From contig JAGPXD010000003.1 in NCBI GenBank assembly GCA_020746995.1, positions 4,712,001 to 4,776,000 of the forward strand: DNA of 64,000 nt, written 5' to 3'. The DNA comes from Plectosphaerella cucumerina. Its lineage: Eukaryota; Ascomycota; Sordariomycetes; Glomerellales; Plectosphaerellaceae. Under the pieces are notes generated by a model. That model made no database searches and was not told the DNA's origin. It was given only the letters and a program-made list of their open reading frames with translations. A program made the translations under genes and the position numbers. Positions 21,066 to 30,244 of the stretch are shown here, one piece after another (the stretch's first letter is position 1; every line of letters starts with the position of its first letter).

Positions 21066-22443
21066 ATGAGCAATAACGACACCGTCGGCTCTCTACTGGC
21101 TGAAATCGCAACCGCCTTCTCCGACAGCCTACGCGTCTTCAACCTCGCCGACAAAAGCCAATGGGGTCCCGACGAGCATGAGCAGCGCCGCCGCCTGGCC
21201 GAGGCCCTCGACGAGGCCAAGAAGGACTTTCAGGAGCTGTCGCCCCTCGTACATGGCCAGCGGTACTACATGAACGACCGGAGGAGTACGTGTTCTCCTC
21301 TCTCTGGCCAGCTCCAAGAGAGCTTCCTACGCCGCCAAACACACCAGTGCTGACACCTCCCCGACAGTCGAGTCCATCACTGAGCTTCGAACCCTCCGAA
21401 CAACCATCAAGTTCCACACCGAAAACTTCCGCGACTGGGCCAAGCAAGGCGGCCCCATCAATCCCACATGGGCCGTCGAGACCTCCGCCCTCAGCCACGA
21501 GCTACACCGCGCCCAATGCCGCGCCGCCCGCCGCATCTTCGACGCAGAACGCACCGACAACGCCCCCCGCTGCCTCGGCGCCTTCCTCGTCTACCGGAAA
21601 CAACGCGCCTGGGCCGATCAGCGGGCCCGGAGGAAACGGAACCAACAAAAGGACGCCGAGGCCCGCGCCCGCGCCGCCGGCACCGAACCACCTACCGAGC
21701 CGCCCCGGACACCCACACAACCGCACAGGCATAGGAGGCAGGGCTCGACACTGGTGCCGTCCGATGACTTTGCCGCCAACGACGCCGCTGAGGACGAGTA
21801 CGAGCTGCAGCGGCAGCATATGGAGGAGCTGGCTCTGTGTAACTCGGTGGGCAAGTTCGAGCGCTTCGGCGATCGGGACATTGCCTTTGTGTGCGATTTC
21901 TGCGACGGCCACATCGTCTGGGAGGACCTCGAGAGTATGCCGTCCATCCGCACCGTTGACGAGGAGATGATCGCCGCCGCGCCCCTGGAGTCCCCGACCC
22001 AGACGACACCCGCGCCCCTGGATCCAAGCGAGGGTCCTCCCCCCGTGCCGGCCGCTGCTGCGCCGCGCATGGTGAGACCACAGCCCCCCGACGCCGAGCT
22101 GGCTCCCGGCATAACGCACTGGCAGGCCACAGGGTTTACAGTGTCAGCACACGAGGAGAAGAGCATCGTCTTTGCTCCGCTGGCCATCGCCAACCATGTG
22201 TGGCCAGGTCCAGGGCAGTGGATAGCGCGGCTGCGGTGTCCCACGTGCGACGAGCCGCCCCCCGACTACACGCCTCCAGAGGGCGAGGAGGAAGACGAGG
22301 GAGGCGGTGGGTGGGCGCCCCCTGACGATCTGGCCTTTGACGACCTGGGCGCCCTGCAAGAACACCTCGAGTGGCAGCACACGGCTGCCGCAATGCCCGC
22401 CGTCTCCTTACCAGCCGCGACGCCCAACTGCGCACTAATGTGA
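21066..22443 (+). CDS. Uncharacterised protein with Cys/His zinc-binding-like motifs
   Basis: Two exons, 21066-21285 and 21368-22443, joined across an 82-nt intron (GTACGT...GACAG), give 431 aa. I do not recognise a named family. The N-terminal ~150 residues are helical and charged (LAEIATAFSDSLRVFNLAD, then RDWAKQGGPINPTWAV). A basic coiled stretch (RARRKRNQQKDAEARARA) and a Pro-rich linker follow. Two Cys pairs are notable: CDFCDGH near residue 275, and CPTC near residue 390 followed by an acidic loop and HLEWQH. Together the last two give a C-x2-C...H-x4-H spacing like a C2H2 or treble-clef zinc site. Possibly a nuclear zinc-binding protein; function unknown. Confidence 0.75.
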
Positions 22444-22849
22444 GAGCACCCTGGGCGACGCAGTTGCGACGATGTTTTGCGTTTTCAAGCTCCACCTGGA
22501 TGACACTGAATTTGGCGTGGCGTTTTTCTTTCTACTTGTTTGGCAGACGGAAGGGGGACCCGCGATACCCCCGAATGATGAACTCATGCAGCCCAGTGCT
22601 TTTTGGAACGGAGGCCCTTTGTATAGACAGATGATGTGCCCGAGAGCAGATAGCCAGAGAGATATTCCCGACCCATCCCCCCCTTCCGCGGCGGCTGTGT
22701 CAGACGTGCCGTCGAGGCTTTCATTACGTGGCCTTGTGTGTGTGGTATATATGCGAAGCAAAAAAGGCCCATCCCGCGTCCTCCCTGTAATATCGCTCTC
22801 TCGCGCCGGAGCTTCCCCAGGAAACCAGTCCAGGCGCCCGTCCCCCCGC
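22444..22849. other. Intergenic, convergent 3' ends
   Basis: This 406 bp region lies between the 431-aa gene and SEC22 and should hold the two 3' UTRs. Nothing else was seen. Confidence 0.55.
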
Positions 22850-23617
22850 TCAGAAGAAGCGCCACCACAGGAAGATGATGATAAAGAAGAATAGGCCAGC
22901 GACAGGCCCGTACTGCTTCAGCAGCAGCTCCCAGTTGATGCGGACAGCGGCGCGGCGGTACTTTTTGCTATCGTCGCGGAGGCGGGAGGAGAGCTCGCCC
23001 ATGCGCTCGAGGCTGTCGCCGCGGTAGAGGAGGTCCTCGATGTTCTTTGTCATGACCTTTGTGACGTCGCGCAGCTCGTCGTTGAGCTTGTCGAGGTTCT
23101 GGGAGGCGCGGGCGTCCGAGTAGGTAGCCTTTGTCCGTGTGATGAAGGTGTCGAACTCCATGAAGGCGTAGGGGCGCAGGGTGGGCGACTGCAGCTGGGC
23201 GGGCGGGTAGGTCTGGTGGAACTCGGCGGCGAGGTCGGAGAGGTAGGTGAAGGTCAGGTTGCGGGGGTACTGGCGGTCGGTGATTGTGAGGAAGATGATT
23301 TGCTTGTCGATGAGGTAGCTGTGGGGGAGGGGGGAAGTGTCAGTCGGAGGGAGAAGGGGGAGGAGACAAAGGAGGAACGGACTGGAGGGTGGCTTGGTTG
23401 AATTCAAGGCTGGCTCGGGGTTCCGAGTTGGGCGAGACTTTGCGCAGGACGGCGCGGATCTTGTTCTTGATCTCGACGACATCGTTCTCCTGGTGCTCAT
23501 CGTCGACGGAGGCGCAAAGCATCAGGCCTGGCGGGTGTTAGTAAGGGTGTCGCATGAAGAATAGGCCTAATGCGTACCGTCAAGCCGTGCTATTTGTGTT
23601 GACCGGATAGACTTCAT
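22850..23617 (-). CDS. SEC22: R-SNARE Sec22 (ER-Golgi vesicle transport)
   Basis: R-SNARE of ER-Golgi traffic (217 aa; yeast Sec22 is 214). Three exons: 23617-23578, 23527-23383 and 23318-22850, with introns of 50 and 64 nt. The first exon is only 40 nt (MKSIRSTQIARLD). The second join restores the conserved HYLI of the longin domain (ATLHYLIDKQ). The longin domain covers residues about 1-120. The SNARE motif follows (about 125-185), with the central Arg in LLYRGDSLERMGELSS, and a C-terminal membrane anchor (GLFFFIIIFLWWRFF) ends the protein. All features fit a functional tail-anchored SNARE. Confidence 0.95.
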
Positions 23618-24362
23618 CGCGAAGGTTGTCTGGGCGTGGAAAGGGGGAGGTCGTGGATTGTGGTTGTCGAGGGGCAGCCGGGAGGTGATGCTGCCGTGGA
23701 CGTGTCCTCAGGCCGGGGGCGCCGAGATGGTGGTCCTCGTGAACTTCGGTTGGGGAGTTTTCAGCGAGAGGTTGCAGGCAGCAGGTGGCGGGGGTATCGT
23801 CAGGTTGGGGCGGGTTTCTGGGCTGGCTGGATCAGGTGCGAGAGAACAGAGTTTCGGGTGCTGCTTGGAGAGTGCCGTGGTCCTGAATTGAAGTTCGGGG
23901 CCCGGAGCAGGGGGTCAGGATGATGGGATGAGATGGGCTGGTCGGCCAATCAAGGCGGGGCGGCGGGGTGCTTTGTCCGGGGTGGGTGCTTGGAGCAGTT
24001 GCCAGCAGCTGTTTGGGCGACTTCAACCACCTGCCCGACCTCACTCATCATCAACAGCACCCGGCCTCACTCACCTCATAGACCCAACTGGACCTCACTG
24101 CCTACGGATCTCACTGCGGATTTGACACTGTGACCTACGGTGCATTATCCCGTCCGCTTATTTTTTTTTGTCGCAAAGACACAGGAGAACACTTGATCTG
24201 CCGGTACAAAGAATCCGCGGTCGGGTGAAAGCAACAACACACATTCCTGCCTCGACTAGCACGATCCCCGTTTGTCCTCGAGTCCCTTGTCTGGGAGGAC
24301 AATCAAAGGGCTCATTGAAACAGACATCTCTCTCACACCCCGACAAAGGGCGCCCGCCCAAG
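23618..24362. promoter_or_regulatory. Divergent region SEC22 / ASXH gene
   Basis: This 745 bp region lies between head-to-head genes. The left part is G-rich, and a nine-T run occurs near 24161-24169. No gene is supported here. Confidence 0.45.
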
Positions 24363-25518
24363 ATGGACGGTTCTGAAGATGTTCAAATGGCCGAGGTTCC
24401 TTCATCTCGGTCATCCTCACTGCCACCACCGCCGTCCTCATTGCCGGACTCCTTCGAATACCAACGCGACCAGGTCCCTTCCGCGACATCTACAGAAAGC
24501 ACTGTTCACGCATCAAACCAAAAGGCTCTGGACACAGATATATCTCTCGACTCGATCACTCTTTCTACGACTGTTCCAGACATCACTGTCCACGCATCAA
24601 ATCACAAGGTTGTGGACACGGAGATAACCCTCGACTCGATCACTCTTTCCACGCCTATCCCCGAAGAGCAGGACGCAACAGAGATGCTCACACGAGCTCA
24701 AAAGAAGTTGGCAGATGAGGCGGCGGCGGCGGCGGCAACAGCAGCGCCACAGGCTCAGGCTTCCAAGACCTCAGGAGGGAAGACAAAGACACCCGTGAAG
24801 AAGTCACCACCCAAGAAGTCACCGCCCAAGAAGCCAACGCCCAAGCAGCCGACACCCAAGAAGCCGGCGCCTGCTCCAGGATCCTCGGCAGAAGACACTC
24901 CGCCTCCCGCCAAGAAAGGAACCCGCGCTGCAGCAAAGCCGAAGGCGGGAAAGAAGGATACACCCGCCAAGGTGCCCAAGACAACGCCCAAGGCCATCAG
25001 CAAGCCCAAGGCGCCCCCGAAGAAGTGGCTCCCCGAGAACGCCTTGACGTCTTCAAGGTCCCCTCTCACCTTGCTGGGCGGCTCAGGTCTACGCGTAAGT
25101 CACTCAACCCCCCCCCGCAATACAGACATACAATATACTGACACCATCTAAGGCACTTCTGTGTAAGCCCGAGGCGTGGGATATCCTGAACATGCAAGAA
25201 AAGATGGACATCATCGCCCTCATGCCGCAGACTATTCCCGCGGTCAGCTCCGGCTCTATGACGCGGCCAGATACGGCCTTCCTGGCCTCTGACGACAACT
25301 TCAACGCTGATTGCGGTCTGTACTTGAGGCAGCTGGAAAATGGTCAGCATGCCAAGAAGTGGATCAGGGACGCGATGGCTGCGCATGATAGGCATAGGAA
25401 TGGGGAATTCAATGATGATATCAAGAAGAAGTTCACTGAGGAATGGGGAGAGGCCTGGCCTGGGGAGGAGGCTGAGGAGGAGGCTGAGGAGGTGGTGGAG
25501 GAGTCAGAGGAGGATTAG
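24363..25518 (+). CDS. ASXH (Asx homology) domain protein, basic/proline-rich, probably nuclear
   Basis: Two exons, 24363-25094 and 25153-25518, joined in phase 0 across a 58-nt intron (GTAAGT...CTAAG), give 365 aa. The N-terminal part is Ser-rich and contains a 28-residue unit duplicated in tandem. A Lys/Pro/Ala-rich region with KKSPPKKSPPKKPTPK repeats resembles linker-histone tails. The intron falls inside the recognisable domain: WLPENALTSSRSPLTLL before it, and LCKPEAWDILNMQEKMD and IALMPQT after it. This matches the Asx-homology pattern (spacing of LL..S.L..LL..W..L....LL.LLP). In animals ASXH binds the deubiquitinase BAP1/Calypso. In fungi its role is unclear. The C-terminus is strongly acidic. 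Confidence 0.75.
24501..24668 (+). repeat. In-frame tandem duplication, two 84-bp units
   Basis: The unit at 24501-24584 recurs at 24585-24668, in frame, inside the ASXH gene (TVHASNQK... and TVHASNHK..., both continuing to LDSITLST). Several silent and replacement differences show that it is not very recent. Confidence 0.85.
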
Positions 25519-25848
25519 GAAACTGACTGATGTGAGGGGCGTTTGTTTTGGTGATTTGTGGATAGCGCAGGCGTTCAAGGCAGACTTCCAGGGCACTTGC
25601 TCAGGTTTAGACTACATAGGCACATTGATATCTGCTTTTGGTTTGTGTCCTGATGACCTCCTGAAGTCGCACAGTGCAGGAAATGGGAGTAATGCCAGGC
25701 GGGCTTAGCGGCGCACTGTCAGGCCCACAACCTCAACCTCGAACCCGCCTCACACGCAGGATGTGAGTCGGACAGGAATTGTCCCAAGCATTCTCATCAC
25801 CATCTTGCACATTTAGACACCGTACATGGTGCAATACTACTCGTTATC
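25519..25848. other. Intergenic, ASXH 3' end to ELP5 promoter
   Basis: 330 bp between tandem genes. It presumably holds the first gene's 3' UTR and the ELP5 promoter. Nothing else was seen. Confidence 0.5.
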
Positions 25849-26993
25849 ATGGCGCCAACAAGTCAAACACACAGCAGGTCGCACAGCCTTCTTCTGCTCC
25901 AGAGGCTGCTGAACCTGCGGGACGGGTCGAGCCCTCTCACTCTTCTCCTGGACAGTCTCGAGCAGAGCGCGGCGCCAGTCGTCAGAGAATACACAGCCCG
26001 GGCAAAGGCAAGAAACGACCCCAGGTTGGCTCGTTTGCATATGTGTCCTGACACCTCTACTTAGATTGCGAAAGCAAAGATTGTTTTCCTCTCATTCTCC
26101 ACCCTGCGGCGCCCAGCAGACGTCGATGCCTTCATCAAGGCCCGGGGCAAGACGCTGAGAGCCCTCCACGCAGAGATTGTTTCCCACTGTCCCAAGCCAG
26201 AGAAAGCAGTTGCAAAAGACAAGGCCTCAACACAGCGTGAGATTTCATCTTCTCCGCCCGCCCGCCTATGACTCATGAAACTCCAGGCACGCTGATCATC
26301 GTCGACTCGCTCAACGAATTGGCCACAGCCGCGCCGCAGCAGCTCCCGGGCTTCCTATCCAGCATCATCGCGCCAACGGTGTCACTGCTGGGGGTATACC
26401 ACACCGACGTCCCCGTGATCCTGCCGCGGTCGGTGGGCGAGTACGAGCCCCATCCTTTTACAGTGCTCTGCCACCTCGCCACTGCCATCCTACGGCTCTC
26501 GAGCCTGCGACAGGAGATTGAGCGACAAAAGGCCAGGAACAGGAGCTTGGAGGAACCCGAGTGGGGCCTCCGCGAGGGCCGTGAAGGCGTGCTCGCCGGA
26601 CTCAAGGGCGAGACGAGGTCGGAGGACTACAGGGGCGCCGTGATCGACATGGAGCTGCGGCGACGGAGCGGTCGAGCTGTGACGGAGAAGTTCTTCCTCC
26701 TGCCGGCGCGGGAAACTGGTGCGAACAGGACGCCGTCGAGGCTGGGCCTGCTGTCTGATCACCCTGCGTTCCAGGTCCCTGGCGACGACGGCATGCAGGG
26801 CAGCGGCGAGGGCGAGGAGGAGCCGGAGAGCACGTTTAGCATGGGCTTGACGGAGAAGCAGAGGCGGGATAGGGAGGGTATTGTGCTGCCGTACTTTGAC
26901 GCACAGACAGATATTGGCGCTGGCGAGGGCGGGAGGATTCTGTATGAGATGGGGAGGGAGGACGACTTTGATGATGAGGAAGACGAGATATGA
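25849..26993 (+). CDS. ELP5: Elongator complex subunit 5 (Elp5/Iki1)
   Basis: Subunit of the Elp456 ring of Elongator, which modifies wobble uridines in tRNA (345 aa). Exons 25849-26007, 26065-26236 and 26287-26993. Intron 1 (57 nt) appears to be a GC-AG intron: AAAG|GCAAGA ... CTGAC ... TTAG. The only nearby GT donor (GTTGGC, 26025) would put the next exon out of frame. The join gives REYTARAK-IAKAKIVFLSF, as in other fungal Elp5 proteins. The RecA-like core includes TLIIVDSLNELA. The C-terminus has the conserved GLTEKQRRDREGIVLPYFD followed by an acidic FDDEEDEI tail, diagnostic of Elp5. Confidence 0.92.
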
Positions 26994-27325
26994 GGTAGTG
27001 AAGCATGCGACCTGATCAGTGATCGTCTCCAGGCGGGACCTACATCATCTTGAAGCTCTCATGCCCTCTGTCTGAAGCGGCCGTGACGCGCCTTCCCGTG
27101 CCAATGCCTGGTGCCAGGTGCCTTCCCCTACACCGCTCCTGCCCCTGCCCGTTTGCTACCTGCCCATGTCGCTCCTGCCTTCCGTCTGTGACAGCAACCA
27201 GGCAGGAAGGCACGAAAACCGACCCCACCTGCGCTCCCAGCTGATCCCATGGACGCACGGGCCCAGGGGCCATCTATAAAAGCTCGCGTCCCCCAGGACC
27301 ATTTTCACCTTTTCTTCTTTTCTCC
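26994..27325 (+). promoter_or_regulatory. U2 snRNA promoter region
   Basis: 332 bp from the ELP5 stop to U2. A clear TATAAAA lies at 27275-27281, about 50 bp before the predicted U2 5' end. A C/T-rich stretch follows it. Confidence 0.5.
27275..27281 (+). promoter_or_regulatory. TATA box of the U2 gene
   Basis: TATAAAA about 50 bp upstream of the U2 5' end. The spacing suits fungal Pol II initiation. Confidence 0.6.
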
Positions 27326-27597
27326 TTAGCTCTCTTTGGTACGTTGAACCCGACCCCCCAAACAATCAGGCCCTCGGCCTCCCTCGTCTGCGCACTCGCT
27401 GACTTGTCTTCTTCACTTGCAGCCTTTTGGCTTAGATCAAGTGTAGTATCTGTTCTTTTCAGTTTAATCTCTGAAAGGTCTCTATTGAGACCAATCTTGA
27501 TTATTCCTATTTTTGGCCCTCGGGCGGGATCCTCTGTGCTTGCACATGGTCGCGTCCACAGTGTCCCTGGTATTACACTGCCTCCAGGTGATGCGAA
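27326..27597 (+). ncRNA. U2: U2 spliceosomal snRNA, interrupted by an 84-nt intron
   Basis: RNA that recognises the intron branch site. Exon 1 is only ~13 nt (about 27326-27338, TTAGCTCTCTTTG). Intron 27339-27422 runs GTACGT ... GCTGAC ... TTGCAG. Exon 2 starts at 27423 with CCTTTTGGCTTAGATC and GTGTAGTATCTG (branch-pairing GTAGTA at 27443-27448). Stem IIa follows (TTTCAG/CTGAAA), then stem IIb (GGTCTC-TATT-GAGACC, 27477-27492), an Sm site ATTTTTGG (27509-27516) and a stem-loop IV with CCTGGTATTACACTGCC. Joined, the 5' end reads CTCTTTGCCTTTTGGC, as in yeasts. The mature RNA would be about 188 nt. The ends are approximate. The 5' exon also pairs with the U6 tail (see findings). Confidence 0.93.
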
Positions 27598-28001
27598 CGT
27601 CCTCTCGGGGAACTTTGTTTTTCATTGCATTGCTCTGGTCTCCAGGGGTGCGAGGAAGAACTAAGGGGGTTGGGAATGGAGAGCTGGAGACATACCGCCA
27701 TCGAGGTGGAATAAAACCAAGGAACATGTTGTGCTGATGCTTCCGATGAAGAGCAATGTCATGATCAATTCAACCCATAGGTCCCTCATGCTGCGTGCTT
27801 GTTCTGTTGTTTGACTGCTGTTGTGCTGCCAATGCCGGGCTGCAGTCCGACCTTCCAGATGGCGCTAGAAGGTGATCGGCAGTCTTGTCGTCGCCCGCCA
27901 AATTATTTCCTGCCGCCTTGTGACATCAGCCAGTTTCTACACCCATAACCTTCCGCATCCTTCCCCAACCTCTTAACGTAATAACACTCCTACACGCCGC
28001 G
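27598..28001. other. Intergenic, U2 3' flank and snRNP27 promoter
   Basis: About 400 bp. It holds the U2 3'-processing region and the promoter of the tri-snRNP protein gene on the same strand. No other feature was seen. Confidence 0.45.
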
Positions 28002-28901
28002 ATGCCCCGGGAACGAGGCGACTACGAAGGCCCGACCGACCGTCGAGGAGGTCGCTACGGCGGGCCTCGCGATCGCCACAGCGAACGAGACAGAGACTAC
28101 GATCGGCACCGGCGCGACGACAGAGATGGCGAGAGGGACCGCGACAGACGATACAGGTCAAGGTCACGAGACAGACGCGATCGCGACCGCGATTGGGACA
28201 GGCGAGACGACAGAACCCGTGGCGGCGACCGAGGAGATCGCGGCGGGCGACCCAGACCAGACCATGGCCGAGACCGCAGACGAGACGACGACGGCGATCG
28301 CAGACGCAAGGACGACGACAGCGCTGTGGACCGACCCCCAAGGCGGCGTGAAGACAATGACCGGGGTTTGTTTCCCCTTCCCAATCTGCTCCTCCATGCA
28401 CATATACTGACCCCCCTCCCTCGCTCAGCCAGAAACTTCGACAGAGATCGCCGCCGATCCGCATCTCCCCCCCAAGACGTAAAGAGCCCGGCACCCCGAC
28501 GCCCCGAATCCCGCCATGCCGAAACCTTGCCGACACGCTCTAGAGGCAGCGAACAGCCGAGCAAGAAGGAGCACCAGCCCATGTCCTTTAAGGTCGGACG
28601 GCAAGACTCGCCCAGCGCAGAAGCCGACACGGCCATGTCGGAGGACGGCGCGGCACGAGGAAGGCGGAAAGGGCGCCAGGAGGAAGATGAAGAAGAAGAG
28701 GAGGACGATGTTGAGGTCGAGGTGGACGACGACACGGCAGCGATGCAGGCCATGATGGGCTTTGGTGGGTTCGGGACCACCAAGAACAAGAAGATCGCGG
28801 GTAATAACGTCGGTGGCGTGCGCAAGGAGAAGAAGAGCGAGTACAGGCAGTACATGAACCGGCAGGGAGGGTTCAATCGGCCTCTCAGCCCAGGGCGGTA
28901 G
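28002..28901 (+). CDS. U4/U6.U5 tri-snRNP 27 kDa protein (SNRNP27 family)
   Basis: Tri-snRNP component (278 aa when spliced). The first ~130 residues are an RD/RS-like domain of alternating Arg and Asp. An acidic stretch (EEDEEEEEDDVEVEVDDD) precedes the conserved C-terminal domain: MMGFGGFGTTKNKKIAG, then YRQYMNRQGGFNRPLSPGR, which is diagnostic of SNRNP27. The human protein contacts the U6 ACAGAGA region and 5' splice site. Exons are 28002-28365 and 28429-28901. The 63-nt intron (GTTTGT...CTGAC...CTCAG) is a multiple of three and has no stop, so retention would insert 21 residues. The gene lies just downstream of U2 on the same strand. Confidence 0.93.
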   Translation: MPRERGDYEGPTDRRGGRYGGPRDRHSERDRDYDRHRRDDRDGERDRDRRYRSRSRDRRDRDRDWDRRDDRTRGGDRGDRGGRPRPDHGRDRRRDDDGDRRRKDDDSAVDRPPRRREDNDRGLFPLPNLLLHAHILTPLPRSARNFDRDRRRSASPPQDVKSPAPRRPESRHAETLPTRSRGSEQPSKKEHQPMSFKVGRQDSPSAEADTAMSEDGAARGRRKGRQEEDEEEEEDDVEVEVDDDTAAMQAMMGFGGFGTTKNKKIAGNNVGGVRKEKKSEYRQYMNRQGGFNRPLSPGR

Positions 28902-28991
28902 GGGTTGCTTCACATCACACAGCACGCATAGGGGACCAGAGGCAAGTAGACTTGATGAATTGATATCCAAAGCAGATTTTATTCCACACTT

Positions 28992-30244
28992 TTATGTCCC
29001 TGCTACCTGGGCGTCTACCCCACCGTCGCCGGCTCTCGCCTCGGCATTAAGCTCCGTGTCGAAGATGTCAACGGCTAGGCTGGCGTCGACAAATTCCTCA
29101 AGCTCCTCGGTGACGGTGCGGAGCTTCTCCTTGACGGCCACGCTCGCCTCAGGACCAACGATGTGACGGGCAGGCGGGTTCTCGTGGCCACCGATGGCAG
29201 TCAGGGCGTGAACGGTCTCCATGACGAGCTGGTCGTTGGCGGCGGCTGACAGCCGGGGATAGCGGTACTGGACCTCATCAGGAGCGGCGGGATCGAGGGC
29301 AGACTCCGGGTCCGAGTCAAGAACGGTAGTGAGCATGTCACGAATGCTGGGGGCGGCACTGTGGGCAGCATGCGCGGCATCCTCCTCCTCTTCTTCCTCA
29401 TCCGGGCCGTGGGAAGAGATGGAGAAGGCGGTCGAGGCGGGCTGCTGCAGGCGGGGGGCGAAGATGATGCGGTTGGTGAGGGACTGGATTTCCTTGTTGG
29501 GCTGGACAATGGTGACCTTTACATTGAAGGGGGCGACCTCATAAGCGAGTGAGTCGCAGAAACCCTCGAGGGCCCAGACGGCCGACGTGTAGATGGGCAT
29601 GCCCGGCGTGCCGATATGGCCGCCCGTGGAGGAGAGGACGAGAACATGCCCCGTATGCTGGGATCGGAAGAGTGGCAGGGCGGCCTTGATAAAGTTGACC
29701 TGCGAGAAGAAGACGGCCTCGAACTGGTCGCGAACGAGGGCCTGGGCGGCGGGAGAAGCGGCAAGTTCCTCGACGGTGCCGACGACGGCCTCGGACGCGC
29801 AGCAGAGGAGGATGTCGATGCGGCCGAAGACCTGGACGGCCTCGGCAACGGCGGCGGAGCAGTGGGCGGGGACGCGGGCGTCGCAGCGCACGCCGCGGAT
29901 GCGGTCTTTCCAGGCGAGGCGGTCGGGGCGGTCCGACTTGCACTCAGCGACGAGGTCGCGGAACTCGGCGCTGCGGTGGTCGTGGTCGATCTCGTGCGGC
30001 GGGAGGCAGGCCACGACGTGGTCGCCGTGGGCGAGGAGGAGGCGCGTCAGGCGGACGGCGAGGGGGGAGAGGGCCGAGGTGAGGAACCACGTGCGGGGGG
30101 AGTTGTGAGTTGCTGGGGGGGTCAGTCAGTACTCTGATCTCAAGGGTGTGAGCGGATGTAGGATGTGTACTGACGGAACGAGGGAGGCGGAGGCTGGGGC
30201 TGGCGCGGCGTCTGGCTGGCCTCTGAGCCCTTGCGCTCGGCCAT
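28992..30244 (-). CDS. Short-chain dehydrogenase/reductase-like protein with divergent nucleotide-binding motif
   Basis: SDR-fold protein (396 aa). Exon 1 is 30244-30175 and exon 2 is 30112-28992, with a 62-nt intron (GTCAGT...CCCAG). The Rossmann start is unusual: TWFLTSALSPLAVRLTRLLL replaces the usual TGxxxGxG glycine motif, so cofactor binding may be altered. Downstream elements are better kept: a D-A-R segment, ILLCCASEAVVG in place of NNAG, LVLSSTGG, and YTSAVWALEGF in place of the YxxxK catalytic pair, where the Lys is replaced. The C-terminal ~120 residues include a poly-Glu stretch. It may be a pseudo-enzyme. The biological role is unknown. Confidence 0.8.

Noticed and set aside
24168..24362. 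65-residue upstream extension of the ASXH protein
   Set aside because: Opens with TTG and contains no ATG before 24363.
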